Notes under the pieces: generated by a model
Seen by the model: only the letters and a program-made list of their open reading frames with translations
Databases searched by the model: none
What the model was told of the DNA's origin: nothing
Shown: positions 4,059-5,005 of the stretch, in pieces
Position numbering within the stretch: the stretch's first letter is position 1
How the letters are laid out: each line of letters begins with the position of its first letter
NCBI GenBank assembly: GCA_905373605.1
Contig: CAJPTO010000226.1
Span: 1 to 5,005 of the forward strand
Length of the DNA: 5,005 nt
Direction of reading: 5' to 3'
From: an uncultured Prevotella sp.
GTDB lineage: Bacteria; Bacteroidota; Bacteroidia; Bacteroidales; Bacteroidaceae
Program-made: the position numbers and the translations under genes

Positions 4059-5005
4059 ACTTCTTTTCTCAAAGGGCAGTTCCAGTTGTATCCATTCTGG
4101 TCGATGTGGCCCATCATTGATGTTGGAAACCTGCACGCCGAGCAGGCGAATGGGGTGCGAAGAGAAGTCTATCTCACTGAACAATGCGCGTGCCACAGGC
4201 AAGACGTCAGTCTTTTTGCGGATGATTTTGGGCATGGTTCGGCTGCGTGTTATCTGTGTGAAGTCGTGAAACTTTACCTTTAAGGTGAGCGTTCTTCCTT
4301 TGAAGTCGTTCCTTTTCAGGCGTTCCAAGAGTTCGATCACCAAGTGGTAGAGTTCTATTCCAAGCTTGGTGCGGTCGGAAAGGTCGTCTTCGAAAGTGCG
4401 TTCGCACCCCACCGACTTCCTTATCCAATGCGGTTCAACGGGCCGAGGGTCGATGGCGCGTGCGAAATTGTAGTATGTCTCGCCCATCTTGCCGAACACC
4501 TGGCGCAGTCGAAGTCGTGAAAGCTGGCGCAAGTCGGCGCCATTGAAGATGCCCATCGCGTGCATTAGCTCCGCTGTTTTGTGGCCCACGCCCCATAAGT
4601 CGGTGACAGGGAGGTTGGCAATGAAGTCCATTGCGCGGCTGGGATGTATCACGGTGATGCCATCGGGCTTGCGAAAGTCGGATGCCACCTTAGCCAAAAG
4701 CTTGTTGAACGACACACCAGCCGAGGCAGTAAGCTGCAACTCTTGGCGTATTTCTTGGCGTATGCGCTGGGCGACGTCCACAGCCATTTCCATTCCCAGC
4801 TTGTTTTGCGTTACGTCCAGGTAGGCTTCATCTAGCGACAGGGGCTCAATGATGTCGGTGTAACGGTGAAAAATTTCGTGAACCTGCTGCGACACCAGTT
4901 TATATTTCTTGAAATCGGGCGGCATCAACACCAGCAGCGGGCACAATCGCTTGGCTTGCGCCACGGCCATAGCTGAATGTACGCCATAACGGCGCGCCTC
5001 ATAGC
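4056..5005 (-). CDS. dinB: DNA polymerase IV (Y family), 5' end missing
   Basis: The last 315 residues or so of DNA polymerase IV, the error-prone Y-family polymerase that copies past damaged bases and is usually part of the SOS or stress response. The frame is open to the window edge: the first visible residues are YEARRYGVHSAM, the normal Pol IV sequence, so the ATG at 4970 is internal and the true start lies outside with the first catalytic Asp. Counting from that internal Met: SLDEAYLDVT (45-54) holds the catalytic Asp-Glu pair (47-48); TASAGVSFNKLLAKVASD (81-98) is the conserved palm segment; LWGVGHKTA (125-133) is the helix-hairpin-helix of the thumb; SVGCERTFEDD (186-196) opens the little finger domain; RLLGVQVS (275-282) is its conserved end. 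The C terminus QLELPF (295-300) fits a beta-clamp binding motif. No frameshift or lost residue is seen. Its SOS control cannot be judged because the promoter is outside. Confidence 0.96.
   Translation of the reverse strand, partial: YEARRYGVHSAMAVAQAKRLCPLLVLMPPDFKKYKLVSQQVHEIFHRYTDIIEPLSLDEAYLDVTQNKLGMEMAVDVAQRIRQEIRQELQLTASAGVSFNKLLAKVASDFRKPDGITVIHPSRAMDFIANLPVTDLWGVGHKTAELMHAMGIFNGADLRQLSRLRLRQVFGKMGETYYNFARAIDPRPVEPHWIRKSVGCERTFEDDLSDRTKLGIELYHLVIELLERLKRNDFKGRTLTLKVKFHDFTQITRSRTMPKIIRKKTDVLPVARALFSEIDFSSHPIRLLGVQVSNINDGPHRPEWIQLELPFEKRS

Noticed and set aside
3884..4117. Minus-strand frame of 77 codons ending in Ser-Asp-Arg/Lys repeats
   Set aside because: It starts inside dinB in another frame and its repeat ending comes from the 9-bp DNA array; there is no sign of a protein family.
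4970..4970. ATG at 4970 as the start of dinB
   Set aside because: The open frame continues upstream with YEARRYGVHSA, which is conserved Pol IV sequence, so this Met is internal and the gene is cut by the window edge.

Overview
The window looks like chromosomal DNA of a Bacteroidales bacterium, most likely Prevotella or a close relative. Four observations point that way: there are no clear Shine-Dalgarno sites before the main genes, there is a TAnnTTTG-type promoter box, the spacers are packed with short tandem repeats, and the secreted small proteins carry an 'LFAQ' type signal cleavage site. The genus is an inference from these habits and not from a marker gene. All genes I accept lie on the minus strand, so the order of transcription is from high to low coordinates.

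Region by region, in transcription order: (1) 5005-4056, most of dinB (DNA polymerase IV), cut at its 5' end by the window edge; (2) 4055-3853, a 203-base spacer made largely of short tandem repeats with periods of 8, 17 and 9 bases, plus one 8-bp hairpin; (3) 3852-2863, a two-domain protein in which a YqiA-like alpha/beta hydrolase is fused to a C-terminal domain that resembles 5'(3')-deoxyribonucleotidases (NT5C type, HAD fold) but appears to have lost its catalytic residues; (4) 2862-2474, a 389-base spacer with a probable promoter for the next unit; (5) 2473-719, a 584-residue lipoprotein of unknown function with a JAB/JAMM-like His-x-His...Ser-x-x-Asp motif near the C terminus; (6) 717-226, a small Sec-exported protein of unknown family, beginning one base after the lipoprotein stop; (7) 225-88, a piece that encodes only a diverged C-terminal tail of the same lipoprotein; and (8) 86-1, the start of a second, nearly identical copy of the small exported protein, running off the window.

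The most interesting part is 1-2473. It is visibly more A+T-rich than the dinB/hydrolase half and has the architecture [large envelope protein with a JAB-like C-terminal domain]-[small exported partner]-[orphan tail of the large protein]-[second small partner]. This is the arrangement expected of a polymorphic toxin-immunity locus, in which tandem immunity genes and displaced toxin tails accumulate, but the sequence alone does not prove that function. A housekeeping or surface-processing role for the lipoprotein is equally open.

I see no rRNA, tRNA, CRISPR array, insertion sequence or convincing Rho-independent terminator.
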